Assembly: GCA_036268355.1 (NCBI GenBank)
Contig: DATAUG010000036.1
Coordinates: 62,001 to 126,000 of the forward strand
Length of the DNA stretch: 64,000 bases
Reading direction: 5' to 3'
Source: DASQPJ01 sp036268355
Lineage (GTDB): Bacteria > Actinomycetota > Actinomycetes > Sporichthyales > Sporichthyaceae
The notes beneath the pieces were generated by a model, which searched no databases, was not told the origin of the DNA, and saw nothing but the letters and a program-made list of their open reading frames with translations. Within the stretch, counting starts at the first letter, position 1, and every line of letters begins with the position of its first letter. Positions 16,601 through 28,035 of the stretch are shown here, piece after piece. Position numbers and translations under genes: made by a program.

Positions 16601-17209
16601 TCAGCGCGAGTAGTACTCGACGACCAGCTGCTCGTCGCAGATCACTGGGATCTCGGTGCGCACCGGCGGGCGCTCCAGGCGGAACCGCAGGTCACCGTGG
16701 TTCACCGCCAGGTAGCCCGGGATCACCTCTGCCGCGTTCGCACCCGCCGCGGCGACCAGGAAATTCTTCTTGGTGCGGCTGCGCTCGGCGACCGCGACCA
16801 CGTCGCCCGGTTGCACGCGGTACGACGGTCGGTCGACGCGGGCGCCGTTCACCTCGAGGTGCTGATGGGTGACCATCTGTCGGGCCTGGTAGATCGTCCG
16901 GGCCAGGCCGGACCGAAGCACCATCGCGTCGAGGCGGGTCTCCAGGTCGGCCAGCAGGACCTCGCCGGTCTTGCCGGTGTGGGCGTGCGCGTGCTCGAAG
17001 GCGCGGCGCAGCTGGGTCTCGCTGATGTCGTACTGGGCACGGAGGCGCTGCTTCTCCAACAGCCGGACCTTGTAGTCGGAGGTCTGCTTGCGGCCCCGCC
17101 CGTGCTGGCCCGGCGGGTAGGGGCGCGCCTCGAAGTACTTGACGCACTTCGGGGTCAGCGGGATCCCCAGCGCGCGGGACCGCTTGGCCTTGGGGCGGGA
17201 ACTGTTCAC
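16601..17209 (-). CDS. rpsD: 30S ribosomal protein S4
   Basis: A 202-residue S4 protein that nucleates 30S assembly by binding 16S rRNA. The S4 RNA-binding domain (ETRLDAMVLRSGLARTIYQARQMVTHQHLEVNGARVD) is at about 90-130 and the conserved C-terminal VVEYYSR ending is present. The N-terminus lacks the four-Cys zinc motif, so this is the zinc-independent (C-minus) type. It stands alone rather than in the alpha operon, as in several other actinobacteria. GTG start at 17209 with GGAG upstream. Confidence 0.95.
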   Translation of the reverse strand: MNSSRPKAKRSRALGIPLTPKCVKYFEARPYPPGQHGRGRKQTSDYKVRLLEKQRLRAQYDISETQLRRAFEHAHAHTGKTGEVLLADLETRLDAMVLRSGLARTIYQARQMVTHQHLEVNGARVDRPSYRVQPGDVVAVAERSRTKKNFLVAAAGANAAEVIPGYLAVNHGDLRFRLERPPVRTEIPVICDEQLVVEYYSR

Positions 17210-17574
17210 CTTCGTGGACTCCGTCTACTGATCCGCGTGGCGATCGCGGGCAAGCCGAACAGTGCAGCGTCGGCCACGGGCCGCCGGAATTGGAACTTCC
17301 TGCGGTTGGGCCTCCGTCGCGCCTTCGGCTCGACGGGCTGCACTACCTCGGCGCTCACGGCGCCTGCACGGTGCTGGTGTGGCGGAGGTCAGCCTAGACC
17401 ACAGCCGGGTCGGCGGCCGAATCCGGCTGGGCCCGGGGTGCGTAGGTCGTCCGGACGGGGGAGGCGGAAGACGGACTTTCGTCCGGCATGTCCGATCCGG
17501 GTGGCTGATGTGCTTGCCCGCCGACGTGCCCAGGATGGTGCCAGGAGCAGGAACCGTTTTTTCGGGGGGCAACG
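17210..17574. promoter_or_regulatory. Divergent 365-bp region between rpsD and a zinc-ribbon gene
   Basis: No gene is supportable. It must contain the rpsD leader and promoter; S4 is often autoregulated through its own mRNA leader, but I cannot draw a recognised S4-binding pseudoknot here. GGGGGG at 17564-17569 is the ribosome-binding site of the next gene. Confidence 0.35.
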
Positions 17575-17841
17575 ATGTTCATCATTTTCGGTATTCGGCG
17601 GCTCGGCAAGTTGCTCGCCACGTTGTCGTACGTCTGCGGAAACTGCGGGCAGGCTGCCGCCCACCGCATCTACACCCGGTGGACGTTCTTCTCGCTGTTC
17701 TTCCTGCCGATCATCCCGTTGGGCCGCAAGCAGTACCGCAGCCAATGCATCGGCTGCGGCGCCGAGCGCAGTCTGACCCGCCAGGAGGCGGAGCTGATCG
17801 TCGACGGCGCCCCGACCGGCAATCCGGTGGCGGCGCGGTAG
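17575..17841 (+). CDS. Zinc-ribbon membrane-associated small protein
   Basis: An 88-residue protein. Two CxxC pairs (CGNCG near 21 and CIGCG near 58) form a zinc ribbon interrupted by a hydrophobic hairpin (WTFFSLFFLPIIPLG). This is the arrangement of the small zinc_ribbon_15-type proteins common in actinobacteria; no biochemical function is known. ATG 17575 has GGGGGG upstream at the right distance. It is convergent with the lipoprotein gene at 17856. Confidence 0.8.
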   Translation: MFIIFGIRRLGKLLATLSYVCGNCGQAAAHRIYTRWTFFSLFFLPIIPLGRKQYRSQCIGCGAERSLTRQEAELIVDGAPTGNPVAAR

Positions 17842-17855
17842 GCGAAGCTCGTGGG

Positions 17856-18419
17856 CTAACTCGTCTCCGGCTTCAGATCGGCGCAGGCGATCTTGGGCGG
17901 ATTGGGGTCGTCCTCGTGGAAGCGCGGCTTCCGGGTCTGGTAGATGACAACGGACTTGGCCTGGGGGCCGGCCACCCCGTCGAAGGTCTTCTCGCCGTCG
18001 ACGCCCTTCTGTTTGACGCCGTGAGAGTCCTCCTGGAAGACCAGGTCCACCCTCATCACGTTGGGCGAGGCGTCCGGACCCGAGGGGTTGAACTTGTAGT
18101 GACCGCCTCCCGGGTCGGCCGCCGAGCAGGTGTCGGTGTCCACGTAGGCGCCATAGACGGCGGTGATGTCGAAGCCGGTGGCGGTTACCGAGACCTTGGT
18201 CTGGCTCTTCCCGACCACCAACTCGGCCAGGCCGGTGACTGCGGGCGCGTCGGTCGGCGCCGACTTCACGTTGGCGAACGCGCCTTGGTAGCCGACCGCC
18301 CCGTTCTGGCCGGCGATCGGATCCGGGGGGGTGCTGCTCCCGCTGCCGCCCCCGCAACCGGAGAGCACAAGCGCGGCTGCGCAGGCCGCCACGGCCGGCC
18401 GGAGGTTCTGGTAGCTCAT
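17856..18419 (-). CDS. Lipoprotein with a degenerate Cu/Zn-superoxide-dismutase-like domain
   Basis: A 187-residue lipoprotein: signal peptide with lipobox LVLSGC, then a Ser/Gly linker. The body (about 40-175) resembles the Cu/Zn-SOD beta-barrel in order of motifs: a GGGHYKFNP segment like the SOD AGGHFNP loop, a MRVDLVF segment where SOD has HxGDLP, and SVVIYQ where SOD has VVIHA. The second and third positions have lost the metal His residues, so it is unlikely to be an active SOD. Similarity is by eye only; it may be another CHRD/SOD-fold protein. ATG 18419 has no strong ribosome-binding site. An inverted repeat (GTTGTTC...GAACAAC, 18445-18482) lies just upstream. Confidence 0.6.
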   Translation of the reverse strand: MSYQNLRPAVAACAAALVLSGCGGGSGSSTPPDPIAGQNGAVGYQGAFANVKSAPTDAPAVTGLAELVVGKSQTKVSVTATGFDITAVYGAYVDTDTCSAADPGGGHYKFNPSGPDASPNVMRVDLVFQEDSHGVKQKGVDGEKTFDGVAGPQAKSVVIYQTRKPRFHEDDPNPPKIACADLKPETS

Positions 18420-18699
18420 TGGTACGCCATAGGGAATAGACGCAGTTGTTCTGCCCTGTCGGTCGAGCAACCACCGAACAACGGCGACCGTTGGGGCGGA
18501 CGCCTGTGCAGGCGGATGCTCATTGGGCTTTCCTGTTCCGCTCGCCGGGGACGGCCTTGCGCGGGCTGCGATCCCGACGGCCGGGGGCAATCGTAGGACG
18601 CGATCTTGGGCGTCGGGCTACCGCCCGACGGGGGTTGCGTGCCGGGAACGCCGAACCGGCCGCGACCGGAAAGGCTCGCGGCCGGTTGTGGCGCAGGAC

Positions 18700-19044
18700 T
18701 CAGCAGTCGGTGTCGCGGTCGTCCGTGCACGGGGTGGAGCTGGGGGTGGGGCCCGGGCCGTTGGCGTTGCCGTTCATGTTGTTGGCGCTGTTGCCGTTGC
18801 CGACGTCGCAGTTGCCGCTGTTCTCGTTGCCGAGGTCGCCGAAGCCGGTGTTCTCGTTGCCGTCGTTGGGGGAACTGGTCGGGCAGTTCGGCAGGGGGCT
18901 GACGCTGGCCGCCGGGCGGACCGGGGCCACCGGCTCGTGGCCGGAGGCGTGCGAGGCTCCGGCGCCGATCAGCAACGCGGCGGGCAGGAACAGGCTGCCG
19001 AGCGCGGCCCACAGGCGGATCCGGGAGTTCGAGGTGCGGCTCAT
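18700..19044 (-). CDS. Secreted Asn/Gly-rich two-cysteine repeat protein (short member)
   Basis: A 114-residue secreted protein: Sec signal peptide to ASHA, a Pro/Val/Ala linker, then an Asn/Gly-rich tail (about 60-105) built of G-N-x-N steps with the core GNCDVGNGN. The same core occurs in the tails of the proteins at 19280-19900 and 20090-21034 (GNCNVGDGN, GNCNNGNGN). The spacing between an upstream Cys (NCPTSSPN) and the core Cys is also similar, so a disulphide is plausible. No known family recognised. ATG 19044 with GGAGGGG upstream (TTG 19050 is an alternative). Probably extracellular or cell-wall associated. Confidence 0.75.
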   Translation of the reverse strand: MSRTSNSRIRLWAALGSLFLPAALLIGAGASHASGHEPVAPVRPAASVSPLPNCPTSSPNDGNENTGFGDLGNENSGNCDVGNGNSANNMNGNANGPGPTPSSTPCTDDRDTDC

Positions 19045-19162
19045 GATCAAGATCCCCTCCGCCGCCGGAAGGTCTCCCGACGGTCTCTTCGAAGCTGGCC
19101 GCCACTGGTCCGCCGGATTGCCGGCGGTTCGCGGTGATCTCGAGCATGGTGGGCGGTTCGAC

Positions 19163-19187
19163 CGATTTGTAGCCGATTGCTCCGAAC
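19163..19187 (-). promoter_or_regulatory. Shared upstream element, copy 1
   Basis: On the minus strand CGTTCGGAGCAATCGGCTACAAATCG lies ~120 bp upstream of the short Asn/Gly protein. A close match (22399-22422) lies 63-86 bp upstream of the Gly-rich protein gene. TACAAAT could be a -10; the TTCGGAGCAA block is too close to be its -35 and may be an activator or repressor site. Confidence 0.45.
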
Positions 19188-19279
19188 GGGGTGCGGTGCG
19201 CCGGGCCCGGAACGCCGTTGCGCCGCGACCCGTGCGGGTCGCGGCGCAACTGTGCGGACGGTCGCTTCCTGATGGTGCG

Positions 19280-19900
19280 TCACTCGTCCTCGGGCGGGTT
19301 CGTGGCGCTCCCGTTCCCGTCGTTGAGATCGCCCTCGTTGCCGTCGCCGACGTTGCAGTTGCCCTGATTTCCGTGGCCGAGGTTGCCGTAGGTGCCGTCC
19401 GCGTTGCCGTTGCCGTAGACGTTCGGGGTACCCGGGGTGCACGGCGGGCCGCCGGGGACCGCGGGCGGCGGCGGGGTGATGGTCACGGTCTCGCTCGCGG
19501 CGCCGCAGACCGGCTGAGTCGGTGTGTTGCCGGTGTCACCGGTATAGGTGACCAGGAACCGGTAGGTACCGGGTGCGCTCGGGGTGAACGGGGTCGAGGT
19601 GAGCGTCGTGGTGCTGCCGGTGACCGATGACGAGGACGTGCTGACGGGGGTCGTCATGCAGGTGGTGTCGTCCGGTCCGTACAGGTTGAAGTTCAACGTG
19701 CCGGTGGGGCTCACAAAGCCGTTGAGCGTGGCCGTGTCGGAGATCGTCGTCCCGACCGGACCACCGCCGGCCGGTGAGACCGCAGTGGTGATGGTGGGCG
19801 TCAGCGCCGTGCTGGCGTCCGCCGCGTTGAGCGGGACCGCGCTGGTCACCAGGAGGCCGGCGGCGGCCGCGCACAGCCGTCCGAGCTGCGAATTGCGCAT
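19280..19900 (-). CDS. Secreted Ig-like protein with Asn/Gly two-cysteine tail
   Basis: A 206-residue secreted protein. Signal peptide (to NAADA), then a Thr/Ser-rich Ig-like beta-sandwich domain (about 35-140: GTTISDTATLNGFVSPTGTL ... GTYRFLVTYTGD) resembling repeated bacterial Ig-like modules, a Pro-rich hinge, and an Asn/Gly tail with CTPGTPNVYGNGN and GNCNVGDGN. The Cys-x-PGTPN-x-GNGN element recurs in the neighbour at 20090. ATG 19900 has GGGAG upstream within a leader (CCAGCGCCTGCCTG plus TTCGGGAG) shared with that neighbour. Function unknown; probably exported surface protein. Confidence 0.75.
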   Translation of the reverse strand: MRNSQLGRLCAAAAGLLVTSAVPLNAADASTALTPTITTAVSPAGGGPVGTTISDTATLNGFVSPTGTLNFNLYGPDDTTCMTTPVSTSSSSVTGSTTTLTSTPFTPSAPGTYRFLVTYTGDTGNTPTQPVCGAASETVTITPPPPAVPGGPPCTPGTPNVYGNGNADGTYGNLGHGNQGNCNVGDGNEGDLNDGNGSATNPPEDE

Positions 19901-20089
19901 GTGTACTCCCGAACAGGCAGGCGCTGGAAAATTCATCAACCACCCGATCAAGTCACGAATCGGACCCTCGGCACTACGGGCTTGCTCCGGCCGGGCGATG
20001 GCGGACTGCCGCTGAAAACGCCGGTGCGCCGCGATCCCAGGGGGATCGCGGCGCACCGTCAGCCGATCAGAACGCCATTCTGGCGAGGA

Positions 20090-21034
20090 TCACTCGTCGC
20101 CGTGGTCGCCGTGGTCGCCGTGGTCACCGAAGCCGTTGCCGTTGCCGTTGTTGTCGTCGCCGACGTTGCCGTTGCCGTTGTTGCAGTTACCCACGTTGCC
20201 GTTGCCGTTGTTGCCGTAGCCGTCGTTCCCGTTGCCGTTGTTCGGCGTGCCCGGGAAGCACCGCGCGGATTCGTGACGCACCGGTGCCGGGGGCGGCGGG
20301 GGCGGCAGGGGCGGCGGGGTGATGTTGCTCGGCGGCGGGGGGAAGTTGGCGGGCGGCGGCGGCGGGAAGTCGCCGTGCGGCGGCGGCGGGGGAGGCGGCG
20401 GGGTGGGGATCAGGTTGACCTGGCTGGCGATCGGGGCCGGAGCGGCACTCGGGGCGCTGCTGACGCCGTTGACGATCGTGTCGGCGGTGGCCAGGAAGTA
20501 GACCGGCGAGTTCGACGGGCTCGCGCCCGGGGCCACGGTGACGTCGATCGCACAGAACGAGCTCGTCCCGATGAACATGCCGCTGACCGTGTAGTCCGCG
20601 TTGGAACCGACCGGCTGCGGGTTGACGGGGACGAAGGAGGCCGGGCCGCAGTTGGCCGGGCTCGTCGGGTCCACGTGGATGCCGCGGATGTCCAGGCCAG
20701 GCGCGGATTCGGTCGGCTTGCAAATTGCCTTGCCGGGCATCGGCGCGTTGCCGGTGCTGGCCGCGCACGTTGCCAGGTAGAGGTCCGCCACATCCTCCGG
20801 CGAGGCGGGGTCGTTGTTGCTGATCGTGATCCGGAAAGTGATCAACCCGGCGGGGGTGTCCAGGTCCGGGCTCGGGGTGGTGGGCGCGACGGCGATGGTC
20901 GGCGGCACGGGCGCCGCGTAGGCGATTCCGGCAGCGACGGTCGAGGCGATGACCGTGGCGGTCGCCAGCATGCCGAAGCGCTTGAGGTTCCGGCGCCGCC
21001 CGTGAGAGGTCGCCCTTGAGCTGATGCTGTGCAT
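20090..21034 (-). CDS. Secreted Pro-rich protein with Asn/Gly two-cysteine tail
   Basis: A 314-residue secreted protein. Signal peptide ends AYAAP; residues ~35-190 form a Ser/Pro/Asn-rich beta domain with six Cys (likely disulphides); residues ~205-255 are almost pure Pro runs separated by short inserts; the tail has CFPGTPN, many GNGN/NNGNGN units, GNCNNGNGN, and a final DHGDHGDHGDE acidic/His repeat that might bind metal. ATG 21034 has GGGAG 5 nt upstream. It shares leader and tail features with the gene at 19280, so the two are probably paralogous in their ends and different in the middle domain. Confidence 0.75.
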   Translation of the reverse strand: MHSISSRATSHGRRRNLKRFGMLATATVIASTVAAGIAYAAPVPPTIAVAPTTPSPDLDTPAGLITFRITISNNDPASPEDVADLYLATCAASTGNAPMPGKAICKPTESAPGLDIRGIHVDPTSPANCGPASFVPVNPQPVGSNADYTVSGMFIGTSSFCAIDVTVAPGASPSNSPVYFLATADTIVNGVSSAPSAAPAPIASQVNLIPTPPPPPPPPHGDFPPPPPANFPPPPSNITPPPLPPPPPPAPVRHESARCFPGTPNNGNGNDGYGNNGNGNVGNCNNGNGNVGDDNNGNGNGFGDHGDHGDHGDE

Positions 21035-21224
21035 GAGGTCTCCCGAACTACAGGCAGGCGCTGGACCGTGCGACGATCCGCGGCGTGCGCGATTCGTCGG
21101 CGATCGCTCGAGGCGCTCGGACAATCAGTGGCCTCATGAATCCACCAACGGGGACTGCGTTCCAGCAGATTGCGCCCTCTGGGGGACCCGCGAATCGCCC
21201 GAACCCGCCCACACGGGGAGCGAT

Positions 21225-21239
21225 CTGACACCCCGTCAG
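21225..21239. repeat. TGAC-N5-GTCA palindrome (family D) at the 3' end of the Gly-rich gene
   Basis: CTGACACCCCGTCAG overlaps the stop region of the gene at 21236. Related dyads occur at 33026, 38108, 43702, 49021, 49044, 52765 and 58737. Confidence 0.5.
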
Positions 21240-22336
21240 GGATACGTCGGACCGGCTGGGGTAGGCGTCGCCGGCTCTGCCGGGGCTGCGCATGTCACCT
21301 GTTCGGCCGAACCCGAGAGTGTGCAGGCGGATGCCGCGGTCGGTTCCGGGGTCGGCTCCACCGGCCCGGACGTGCCGGCCGCTGGAGTTGCCGACGGGGT
21401 CGGGTTGGGCGTGGCTGCTGCGGGCGCGCTGCCAGGCGCGGGCTTGGTAGCCGGCGGAACGCCCGGCACCGGCGCACCCGGCGTGTAGCGGATGACGATG
21501 GAACCGTCGTGTTCGGCCGACAACCCGGCATCGCCCTGCGCGGCGCCGGCACCGAAACTGCCGCCGCCGGCCCCGCCGCCGCCGCTGCCGAACCCGTCGC
21601 CGGCGCCGGTCGCGGCACCGCCCACTCCGGCACCACCGCCACCGCCCCCGCCGCCGGCGCCGCCGTTCGTGCCGGCGCGTCCCGCCGGACCGACCAAGCT
21701 CCGGTTGATGCCCGCACTGGGCGCGCTTCCACCCTCGCCGGAGTGCTGACCGCTGCCCTCGCCGCCGCCGGTGCCCCCGTCGCCGCCCAGGCCGCCGAAC
21801 ATGGGGATGCCCGCCCCGCCGCCGTCGCCGCCCGCGCCCCCGCCCCCGCCGCCGATCAGCAGGGATCGACCACTGGTGCCGTCGAAGACCTCCGAGGCGC
21901 CGCCTCCGCCGGCCGCACCCTCGACGCCTCCGTTGCCGCCGGACCCGGCGTTGCGCACCCCACCCACGCCGCCGCGGGCGCCCGCCCGTCCGGAATCGGC
22001 ACCGGACCAGCCGGCCCGCAGGAACAGCGTGTCGCCGGTGGAGACCGCGACCACGGCGTTGTGGATCTGGGCGCCCTTTCCGCCGGTGGCGCCGAAGGAT
22101 TCCCCGCCGGCGGCGCCCGCCGCGGTGATGTCCAACCAGGTGACCCGGTCCGGCACGACGAACCGGACGAGCCCGTCCGACGGTTCGTAGGTGCAGGTGA
22201 AGGAACCGGCGCCGGAGGCCGGACAGGTGTCCGGCGCCGCGTGGCCCACCCCGGTCGAGGCGACCACGCCGGCGGCCGTCGTCAAGGCGCCCAGTGCGGT
22301 CCAGCACCGGATCCGGGCTGTGGAACTGCGTGTCAT
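21236..22336 (-). CDS. Secreted Gly-rich protein with Pro/Thr/Ala tail
   Basis: A 366-residue exported protein. Signal peptide ending GHAAPD; a beta-rich segment with TCTYEPSDGLVRFVVP (about 45-75) that resembles the start of Gly-rich surface proteins with DITAAGAAGG; then ~170 residues of Gly-rich low complexity with GGGGGG runs; GSIVIRYTPGAP closes this region; and a Pro/Thr/Ala stalk with a final two-Cys segment. The pattern is like PE_PGRS-style or glycine-rich cell-surface proteins, but without a PE domain. ATG 22336 is preceded by GAGG. Shares the upstream element at 22399-22422 with the short Asn/Gly protein gene. Confidence 0.75.
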   Translation of the reverse strand: MTRSSTARIRCWTALGALTTAAGVVASTGVGHAAPDTCPASGAGSFTCTYEPSDGLVRFVVPDRVTWLDITAAGAAGGESFGATGGKGAQIHNAVVAVSTGDTLFLRAGWSGADSGRAGARGGVGGVRNAGSGGNGGVEGAAGGGGASEVFDGTSGRSLLIGGGGGGAGGDGGGAGIPMFGGLGGDGGTGGGEGSGQHSGEGGSAPSAGINRSLVGPAGRAGTNGGAGGGGGGGGAGVGGAATGAGDGFGSGGGGAGGGSFGAGAAQGDAGLSAEHDGSIVIRYTPGAPVPGVPPATKPAPGSAPAAATPNPTPSATPAAGTSGPVEPTPEPTAASACTLSGSAEQVTCAAPAEPATPTPAGPTYP

Positions 22337-22398
22337 GCGGCGCACCCCATCCTCGTGCCGACATTTCGCGGCATACGAAGCGTTGTGTCCGCTTTGGT

Positions 22399-22422
22399 CG
22401 ATTTGTAGAGCGTTGCTCCGAA
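22399..22422 (-). promoter_or_regulatory. Shared upstream element, copy 2
   Basis: Minus strand ATTCGGAGCAACGCTCTACA then AATCG; see copy 1 at 19163-19187. Located upstream of the Gly-rich secreted protein gene. Confidence 0.45.
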
Positions 22423-22539
22423 TGGCGTACGGCACGGCGGTCGCGAAATCGGAGGCGCGGGCGCCGCCGACTAAACTCGGCCGCTCGGGCGCAGATTCGC
22501 CGAGCCGGGGAACGTCGATTCGCAGGGGACGCAGTCGAG

Positions 22540-25569
<3,030 letters not shown>

Positions 25570-25601
25570 GCCTGGATCGCCACGGTGATCCGACTTCTCC
25601 G

Positions 25602-25820
25602 TCAAGCGGCCACCTCTACGGTGCGACCGCGACTGGTTGGTGGTGGCACCGATTCGCCCGACTCACGAAGGCCCTCGATGTGGAAGCCGATCGCTTCACG
25701 CATCTCGTTGGCGCACTCGTCGACTGTCTCGCCAGTAGCCGCTACTCCCGGAAGGTCGGGACAGTAGGCCGAATAGTTGGTCGACCCGTCGCCCTCGATC
25801 ACGATCAGGTAACTCGCCAT
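25602..25820 (-). CDS. hicB: HicB-family antitoxin
   Basis: A 72-residue protein with the partial RNase H-like HicB fold (YSAYCPDLPGVAATGETVDE then a helix with MREAIGFHIEGLRE). It neutralises HicA and usually represses the operon. ATG 25820 is preceded by a strong GAGGAGGT; a longer TTG start in the same frame would contain that site and is rejected. It lies 11 bp after the hicA stop, in the less common toxin-first order of HicAB systems. The C-terminal HTH seen in long HicB proteins is absent; the tail RGRTVEVAA is short. Confidence 0.88.
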   Translation of the reverse strand: MASYLIVIEGDGSTNYSAYCPDLPGVAATGETVDECANEMREAIGFHIEGLRESGESVPPPTSRGRTVEVAA

Positions 25821-25831
25821 GCCGTACCTCC

Positions 25832-26029
25832 TCAACTCTCAGTCTCGTCGGACAGTGCGGCTTGCCTCAAGATGCTTCGCAACGTCTTCGGGTGAATGTC
25901 GTCGCTCGCCTTGCCCGGCACGGTCACCACGCCAGATTTCGTCGGATGCTTGTACTGCCGGTGCGTTCGGGTGCGATCGAGGAACCATCCGTTTCGGCGC
26001 AACATGTCGAGGATCGTGGAGACCTTCAT
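25832..26029 (-). CDS. hicA: HicA-family mRNA interferase toxin
   Basis: A 65-residue dsRBD-fold toxin that cleaves mRNA. It shows the typical N-terminal DMLRRNGWFLDRTRTHRQYK (catalytic His in TH) and the VPGKASDDIHPKTLRSILRQ block. Length is normal, so the toxin looks intact. Transcribed with hicB just downstream, on the minus strand between glyQS and the PucR-type regulator. Confidence 0.9.
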   Translation of the reverse strand: MKVSTILDMLRRNGWFLDRTRTHRQYKHPTKSGVVTVPGKASDDIHPKTLRSILRQAALSDETES

Positions 26030-26066
26030 GACCGAAGTCTGGGTTCGTCCTCCGACAGTTTCGTGA

Positions 26067-27962
26067 TCAGCTCAGATCCGCTGCCCTGACCGCGATGTCG
26101 GCACGCATTCGGTCGTGATGGTGCCTCAGGTCCAACCCGGTCAGCTTCTGCAGTTGGGCCAGGCGATATTTCACGGTCTTCTGATGGACGAACAGTCGCG
26201 TCGCTGTCTCCTGCTGCGAGCAGTCGGCGTCGAGGAACGCACGCAGCGTTTCCACCAGAGCCGTGCCGTGGGTCCGGTCGTAGGTCAGCGCGGGTCCGAT
26301 GGTGTCGATCACGAACCGGGGCAGGTCCAGGCTGCCCGGTCCGGCCAGCAGCAGCCCGAGGATGCCGAGTTCCTCGTGGAACACCACCCGACGGTTGCTG
26401 GACCGGCCAAGTGCTCGTAACGCGGTGCAGGCCTCTGCATAAGCCTCGGCCAGCGACATCGAGTTGCCGCGCGGTGCGCTGACCGCCCAGCCCGCCCCGA
26501 TCCCGGGGGCCTCCTTGTCGAGCTCCTCGGCGTTGCGTTGCAGAACCGCGCGCAATTCCTCGATGTCGACCGACCGGACCAAGGTGACCACGGTGTCGCC
26601 GTGCCGGGCGGCCAGCCGCAGCCAGCCGGTCGCGGCCAGGCTCGCCTCGCACACCGCCAGCAACCGGCGCCGTACCCGCTCGGCCTGCGAACCGGTCCAG
26701 CCCTCGGCCTCGCCGATCTCGGCCAGCCGTCCGAAGCTGCACACGCACGTTCGCAACTCACCCCGCAGGTCGACGTTCACGTGCTTGGCCCGGGCCGCGG
26801 CCGCGCGACGTTCGTCGGCCGGGCCGGCCAGCAACGACAGCAGCACCTCGTCGCGCAAGGCCGAGCGCGCCCGGGCGGCGGCCTGCTCCTGGAGGTGGTG
26901 CAAGGCGCACGCCAGCGCGGCCTGGGTCAGCGACAGCTCGGTCTGCTCGTCGCCGATCGCCGCGTTGTTGAGCATGCACAGCCAGCCGAGCAGGTCGCCG
27001 CCGACGTGCACCGGTCGCACCGCCAGCGACTGCCGGTCGAACGTCGACCACGAGGTGCCCCGAGCCGACGGGATCGCCGTCCGCAGCGTCGTCCGCATCG
27101 CGGTGCCCAACGCGACCGTGTTCAACGTGGTCGGGGATCCGGCAAGGACGTCGAGGTCGGCGTCGAACAGCACCACGGACGCCTGCGTCCGGGCGGCCAC
27201 GATGCGCAGCACGCCGGAGAGCCGTTCGCCGTCCAGTAACGCCTGCAACAGTTCCTGCTGCAACGACAACGCGTGGGCGACCTTGCTGAACTGGGTCTCC
27301 AGCACCTGGTGCGCGACTTCGACCTCACGCAGGCTGGCCGCGCGCTCGTCGTAGAGGCGACCGTGGTGCAGTGCGATCGCCGCCAGCTCGGCCAGGCCGA
27401 CCAGGCTGCCGATCTCCCGTTCGGTGAACGGGGTCTCGAGGCGCCGCCACACCTCGAGGGCGCCGATGATCTCCCCGTCCAGGGTGAGCGGCGCACACAT
27501 CGCCGACCGGGTGCTCTCCGCCACGGCGAGGGAGTGGAAGTCCCCGGAGATCACGTCGTTGTTGAGGTAGTCGTCGACCTTGGCCGCGGCGCCGGTGGCG
27601 AAGACGTGGCCGGCCAGGCCCTGGCCGCGGCGCATCCGCAGCCGGGCGGTGACCAACTCCCGATTGCCCACACACGCGCGCATGACCAACTGGTCGTCGT
27701 CGACGAGGAAGACCCCCGCCATGTCGCTGCGCAGCAGTCCCAGCGCCTCGTGCGTGACCGCGAACAGCCCCTCGTCGAGTTCCCGCGCGGCCAGCACCCG
27801 GGCCGCGACCGTGCGCATCGCGGCGATCTCGGCGCCCGGATCCTGTCCGAGCAACCCCAACTCCACTGCCGCCCGGGCGATGGCGGCACGGACCGCGTCG
27901 GCGCCGGCGGGCAGCGCGTCGGCGACCAGGGCGGCCGCAGCCTCGGGGGAGAGGGAGGACAA
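26067..27962 (-). CDS. GAF-domain PucR/CdaR-type transcriptional regulator
   Basis: A 631-residue regulator. Residues ~60-205 form a GAF domain (ELDEGLFAVTHEALGLLRSD ... SAMCAPLTLDGEIIGALEV), the middle (~215-480) is a PucR-like helical/GGDEF-related region, and the C-terminus carries the PucR HTH_30 domain (SQQETATRLFVHQKTVKYRL). Such proteins usually activate nearby catabolic genes on sensing an aromatic, purine or related metabolite. TTG 27962 has GGAG 7 nt upstream. A target is not obvious; the BMC arm beginning at 29771 and the neighbouring 240-residue protein are candidates. It is read away from both. Confidence 0.9.
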   Translation of the reverse strand: MSSLSPEAAAALVADALPAGADAVRAAIARAAVELGLLGQDPGAEIAAMRTVAARVLAARELDEGLFAVTHEALGLLRSDMAGVFLVDDDQLVMRACVGNRELVTARLRMRRGQGLAGHVFATGAAAKVDDYLNNDVISGDFHSLAVAESTRSAMCAPLTLDGEIIGALEVWRRLETPFTEREIGSLVGLAELAAIALHHGRLYDERAASLREVEVAHQVLETQFSKVAHALSLQQELLQALLDGERLSGVLRIVAARTQASVVLFDADLDVLAGSPTTLNTVALGTAMRTTLRTAIPSARGTSWSTFDRQSLAVRPVHVGGDLLGWLCMLNNAAIGDEQTELSLTQAALACALHHLQEQAAARARSALRDEVLLSLLAGPADERRAAAARAKHVNVDLRGELRTCVCSFGRLAEIGEAEGWTGSQAERVRRRLLAVCEASLAATGWLRLAARHGDTVVTLVRSVDIEELRAVLQRNAEELDKEAPGIGAGWAVSAPRGNSMSLAEAYAEACTALRALGRSSNRRVVFHEELGILGLLLAGPGSLDLPRFVIDTIGPALTYDRTHGTALVETLRAFLDADCSQQETATRLFVHQKTVKYRLAQLQKLTGLDLRHHHDRMRADIAVRAADLS

Positions 27963-28035
27963 GGGGCATCTCCGTTTCGGCCGGGAGCCACCACGCTAAT
28001 CCTTGCTGGTCAGCCGCTCAATCGGTGCAGGCGGC

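Noticed and set aside
22294..22539. Longer N-terminus for glycyl-tRNA synthetase (start at 22294)
   Set aside because: The extra 82 residues are non-conserved in type and overlap the regulatory region of the divergent secreted-protein gene; the ribosome-binding site supports a start at 22540/22549.
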